NCBI RefSeq assembly: GCF_954871325.1 | Contig: NC_088777.1 | Location: 30,605,366 to 30,669,365, forward strand | DNA from: Gordionus sp. m RMFG-2023 | Lineage: Eukaryota; Nematomorpha; Gordioida; Chordodea; Parachordodidae | Length of the DNA: 64,000 nucleotides | Direction: 5' to 3' | In this document: piece after piece, positions 59,951 to 64,000 of the stretch | How the letters are laid out: the number at the start of each line of letters is the position of its first letter | Numbering within the stretch: position 1 is the stretch's first letter | Notes under the pieces: model-generated | Databases searched by the model: none | What the model was told of the DNA's origin: nothing | The model's input: the letters and a program-made list of their open reading frames with translations, nothing else | Program-made: the position numbers and the translations under genes

Positions 59951-61159
59951 TTAAAAAAAAATAAAAATATGCTTGTCGCAATTACTATGAATGCTATGTC
60001 GCTTACAACACATCAGCTGCTACAGTCAAAACTGTTTAATTGCGAAAGCTTGGGACCGAAATATTTAAAAATTTCGCAATTATCCGATTTTTCGCAATTA
60101 TACGATTAAAATTTAACAATTTATTTATTAAAAATCAGTTTGTGTTTTTTATAAAGATATTTATCATCTATATATATTTTAATCATATAAGCCATTAAAC
60201 TTTGCAATAAATACAATTTTTAATTAATGTAACCAACGATATATTTTAATTTGATTAAGTCATGTAACGAATAAAAAAACTAAATTTTAAAAATTTATCT
60301 TATTTGTTGAAACATATGATCATAGCTTTTTTTCTTCCCACCAATAATCCTATATTTTTATCGTCAATTCATCAAGTTATTATTTTATAAAAAGTATTCA
60401 ATTAATTTAGATCAATCAAATAATATTAAAATATCTGAAGCACTTGAAAGTAATGTGATATATTTTGATATATATATTTATATTTTCTTTAGATCTAGAC
60501 ATGGTTATAGACAGAAAGGAACAAAGAAAACAAGACTTTTAATTATAAAATGATTGTAATTATTTATGTATTAGCATTATAGTTGTTAATAAATTATTTT
60601 TTATTGAATAAAATTATTTCAATTAAATTTGTTTACTTGATTTTATCTCATTTTTTATTTAAGATATGTAAGAATTAAAGCAAAAAAAAGCTTTTGTGGA
60701 AGATAATAACATTTTTTCCTTTACAATACCCTAATATTTATTTCCATTAATTTTAACTACTTTTGTCATTTTACCTTCATTAAATTTACTGAAATATAAT
60801 TTTACACAAATATATTATCACTTTTTAAATTCTAATTTATTATTAAAGCCAAATTTTAAAATATTTTGCTTAAAAAACTGGAAACAATAAGATTAATATA
60901 AAAGAATTTAAGTTTATTAAGTGTTTTGTTTTCATTCACATGATATTTGATTTAAAATCCTGTACCTATTCAAATCTTATGAATTCTAATATTATAAATG
61001 TAAATGTATTAACAGACCATGCTGGAATGAAAGTTTATTAATGCTTTGTTAACATAAGATTTTATTTGAACTAATTTTATTATACATGCATCACAATTAT
61101 TATAAAGTAATGTAAGATTTAATAAAAATATTTTATGATAAGAGTTTAGCTAGACTCTT

Positions 61160-62052
61160 TCACTATATTCTCTAGCTTTCTTAGTGAATCTTGTCCCTTA
61201 GATGTTCATGAGCATATTCAAGAAAAGTATAATGACCATTAAGAGCCTGATTTTTTGTAATTAAATGATCAGATACTAAATCTCTGCAACCAGCTGCTAG
61301 TAGGAATGCCTATAATTTATATATATTTATTATAAAAACTTATAATTACCTTCATTGAATGTTTGGCTTAAAAATAAAGCTTTTTCTAGCATCACTGGCC
61401 CCAGTGGCGTAGCTAGGAATTTTCCTTAGAGGGGGTCCATACATATAAAAGCTGGGGGCTTCGCCCCCCAGACCCCCTTTAACGGGCTTTCGGCTTACAA
61501 ATCATAACCATATCTTCGATAATATATAATAAATATATTTTTTAAATGCATCAATAATATGTTATTATAATTTAGTAGATTATTCTCAATGACTTTATAA
61601 TAATACTATCCAGAATAATTTCAATAGTAATATAATATCCTTCCAAAACATCAAAACCAGATAAATATAATTCATATAAAATCACTTTTAAGTCTTCTGA
61701 ACGTATAATCTCAAAAAAAAATTTGCTCTGGGAGGGGTCCAAACCCGAAAACCACCCCCGTAGCTACGCCACTGACTGGCCCATTTACACTGCAATTTTT
61801 ATTTCGCATTTGGGTAAACCAAACCAATAAAGCTGCTTCTGTCTTTGGGTAACAACTCATTCTAACTCTTTTAGTTGTAGGAGGTTCATTCCTTAGAAAT
61901 TGTGAGCATATATTTTCTTTATTCGCTATTAAACGGTAGATTGTCGAGACGTGGCAATTGTAATTTGATGCTAATTGTGTTTTTGATGTAGTTTTATCAA
62001 TTATTTCTTTTTTATGCTTCAGGGTTAATGTTTGGAATGATTTTTTTACCAT
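61160..62052 (-). pseudogene. pogo/Tigger transposase, split by a MITE
   Basis: It starts at 62052 with MVKKSFQTLTLKHKKEIID and has the CENP-B-type N-terminal helix-turn-helix (LASNYNCHVSTIYRLIANKE) and the start of the second DNA-binding region (KTEAALLVWFTQMRNKN then CSVNGPV), a clear Tigger pattern (EALYxWFxQxRxxNxPVSGP). After GPV the frame runs into the MITE at 61402-61774. Beyond the MITE it resumes with MLEKALFLSQTFNEG, a 40-bp GT-AG intron (61310-61349), and IPTSSWLQRFSI, matching SxGWLxRFKxR, followed by a stop. The DDE catalytic domain is not recognisable. Family proteins are about 400-550 residues, so most of the enzyme is gone. Confidence 0.88.
61402..61774. mobile_element. hAT MITE inserted in the pogo transposase
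   Basis: Inverted ends CAGTGGCGTAGCTA and TAGCTACGCCACTG enclose 373 bp, flanked by the perfect 8-bp duplication ACTGGCCC (61394-61401 and 61775-61782). The CAGxGGCG start is typical of hAT ends. Inside is GGGGGCTTCGCCCCC, a strong hairpin. The duplication lies in the coding sequence for the residues around GPV, so the insertion happened in the transposase exon. Confidence 0.94.
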
Positions 62053-62076
62053 TTTTATATTAATTTCTGGCGTGGT

Positions 62077-62116
62077 AATGAATGAATGAATGAATGAATG
62101 AATGAATGAATGAATG
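62077..62116 (+). repeat. AATG microsatellite, 10 copies
   Basis: Ten perfect AATG units lie 25 bp outside the start codon of the pogo transposase, inside the transposon. Perfect identity suggests ongoing slippage. Confidence 0.95.
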
Positions 62117-62390
62117 GGAAAAGGTTAAATAAAAAAAATGATGAATAATTTTTTCGATAAATTTTTTTTATTTTTTCACTTATCCGATTAAATTATAGTT
62201 ATTGTCATATAAATGGGACCTGAAAAATTTTTCAATTATCCGATATTTCGATTCGCAATTATAAATGTAATTTAACATTATACCATAGTAATTATTATCA
62301 AAATCGCGGGGTTTTTTCGCATTTAAAAGTTTTTGCACTTAAGCGATATGCAATTAAACGGTTTTGACTGTATATCGTTTAATATCGCTA

Positions 62391-62771
62391 GAAATTTTCC
62401 TTAGAGGGGGTCCATTAACGGGCCTTCGGCCCTTTTTCCCGGCCTTCGGCCGGGTTTATCTTACAAATCATAACCATATGTTCGATAATATATAATAAAT
62501 ATATTTTTTTAAATGCATCAATAATTTGTTTTATAATTTAGTAGATTATTCTCAATCTTTATATTAACACTATCCAGAATAATTTTAATAGTAATATAAA
62601 ATCCTTCCACAAACATCAAAACCAGAAAAATAAAAATATGATTGGTATTTATTTGATATTTATTTGATATAAAGTCACCACTTATAAGTCTTTTGAACGT
62701 ATAATCTAAAAATAAATTTTTGCTCTGGGAGGGGTCCAAACCCGAAAATCACCCCCGTAGCTACGCCACTA
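62391..62771. mobile_element. Second copy of the CAGTGGCGTAGCTA MITE
   Basis: The copy matches that at 61402-61774 over most of its length (TTTTCCTTAGAGGGGGTCCA, ATCATAACCATAT, CTCTGGGAGGGGTCCAAACC) and ends TAGCTACGCCACTA. The left inverted end is degenerate or truncated. A GGCCTTCGGCC hairpin pair replaces the GGGGGCTTCGCCCCC of the first copy. It starts 20 bp after the pogo element. Confidence 0.82.
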
Positions 62772-64000
62772 GAATGCACCCTTAGTTGGGAGGGGGGGGG
62801 GCTGTATTATAAAATTTTAATACTTATACTTAGTTTTGAGTTAGAATAGTCAATTTCATTTTAACTTAAGATAAATAAATAAAATGCTTCATTTTTATAT
62901 ATTAATAATCCATTTTATCTTATATAAATCACATATTTAAAATATAATTATTTTTATGGAGTTTGGTTTTGCTTGTATTATATATTATTTTCATTTCGGT
63001 CCATTTTCAATAAATATTTATATTATAATAATAATTTCGTGTTTTTCATACAAACTATAAATATTGCATAATTAATTGGTTTATTTTTAAATAAATAAAT
63101 AAATAAATTTTTTTTAGTACTTGTAATTCCACCAGATAATTAAATTAATATTTAATAATCATTCAAATTTATAATATTTTAAAAAGTTTGTATTAAAACA
63201 CATTTAGATTTTATGATAATCTTTTTTAGAAATATTCTTTTTCTTTACTAAGATGTGCCCCAAATTTATAAAATTTCGAGGCCCCATGGGGATATTCCCA
63301 CTAGGCTTGGCCAGTCCCCTGAATAATGGTAAAAATATATGACTGTTGTTTCTGTTAAATCTATTAAATACTAAAATAAAATATTTTAGCAAATCTATTT
63401 AAACCAAAAAAAAAATATATGTCCTAAAATTTTATATTGAATACTATAATATTGACAATTTTGTTAATATACTGATATAAATATAAATACTAGTTATTTT
63501 GAATATAACATGAGATGAATTAATTACCTCATACCAATATGCCTAACATATTTTTCAACATCTGTTAATTTTTGAATGAAGCGTGGTGCGGGCATGAATT
63601 TAACCGCTGAATGAGTGAAATTAGATTATTTACGAAATAAATCGATATGCAATCTCAAATTGAATGCAAACTAATTAAAACGCATCCCCTTATTATACTC
63701 GATAAAATCGAAAGTATTATTTATTACATATATGAATGCACATATTAAAAATAGAATACACAAGATTATACAGATATTTTGGCTTATGTCGCAAAAACAA
63801 AGTAATAATGTCTCATTTTATATTTTAATTAAACGTTTCTTAGCCCTATATTTTGCAAAGAACTTTATCTTACATGAGAAGAAGAAATAAAACAAAACCG
63901 TAATATTTATAAAATCTACATATTTATCTTAAAGTATATAGCTATGTGAAAAATAAAAAATCTTTTGATTCTCTATTGGGACTATTATATCAGCGCATTT
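62772..64000. other. AT-rich stretch, nothing assigned
   Basis: A nine-base G run lies near 62791. A short GC-richer segment at 63250-63330 (GAGGCCCCATGGGGATATTC) looks like a transposon end but has no partner. No coding family was recognised. Confidence 0.3.

Larger units (their letters stand above)
60023..62370 (-). mobile_element. pogo/Tigger (Tc1/mariner superfamily) element
   Basis: The left end is CAGTCAAAACTGTTTAATTG and the right end CAATTAAACGGTTTTGACTG, inverted repeats with one or two mismatches, each bordered by TA (60021-60022 and 62371-62372), the Tc1/mariner target duplication. Subterminal TTTCGCAATTATCCGAT words occur near both ends. The transposase lies on the minus strand and is degraded; much of the catalytic part is missing between about 60100 and 61100. 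A hAT MITE sits inside. Confidence 0.9.

Overview
The window is strongly AT-rich eukaryotic DNA with no intact host gene that I can recognise. Almost everything identifiable is mobile-element DNA, much of it nested. The element set points to an invertebrate metazoan: a HARB1-like transposase near a MADF-domain partner, ZMYM1-like and BED-type hAT transposases, a pogo/Tigger element, a MULE-like transposase of a type I know from animals, Helitrons and Ty3/Gypsy retrotransposons. Three transposase relics carry GT-AG introns of only 37, 40 and 43 bp, so the host probably splices very short introns. I cannot name the species or phylum.

Layout. 1-1832: 3' end of a Ty3/Gypsy element cut by the window edge. 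2.65-4.22 kb: two minisatellite arrays. 5.69-6.48 kb: PIF/Harbinger transposase relic. 6956-15788: Helitron A, carrying a young Ty3/Gypsy element (8103-13462; 5-bp target duplication TAAAT). 17.38-18.56 kb: a ~118-bp satellite with the palindrome TGACAATTGTCA, which returns at 22.9-24.0 kb and, inverted, at 44.2-45.3 kb. 20.78-22.67 kb: ZMYM1-like hAT pseudogene. 24.36-25.89 kb: MULE-like transposase pseudogene.

27.8-39.5 kb is a nest. A repeat family called X here was split by a hAT-type element (28861-38316, target duplication ATTTACAG). That element contains a 5.7-kb Foldback-like element (31180-36900, target duplication GATAAAAAT) whose long inverted arms are arrays of ~312-bp repeats. 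The loop of the Foldback holds a fragment of a retroelement-type protein. 40.05-44.14 kb: Helitron B, a sister of Helitron A without the Gypsy insertion, so it shows the empty site.

46.5-49.24 kb: second X copy with an embedded MITE. 50000-51878: hAT element with an 8-bp target duplication and a decayed BED-type transposase; its ends match the TAGTGTTGTTAAA ends seen across the window, so its relatives are the likely source of transposase for those elements. 52145-56182: a second Foldback-like inverted repeat. 56.7-58.1 kb: inverted X copy. 58.26-59.95 kb: MADF gene relic and HARB1-like transposase relic facing each other. 60023-62370: pogo/Tigger element with TA target duplication, its transposase split by a hAT MITE with a perfect 8-bp duplication. 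The remaining stretches are AT-rich and show nothing I can assign.
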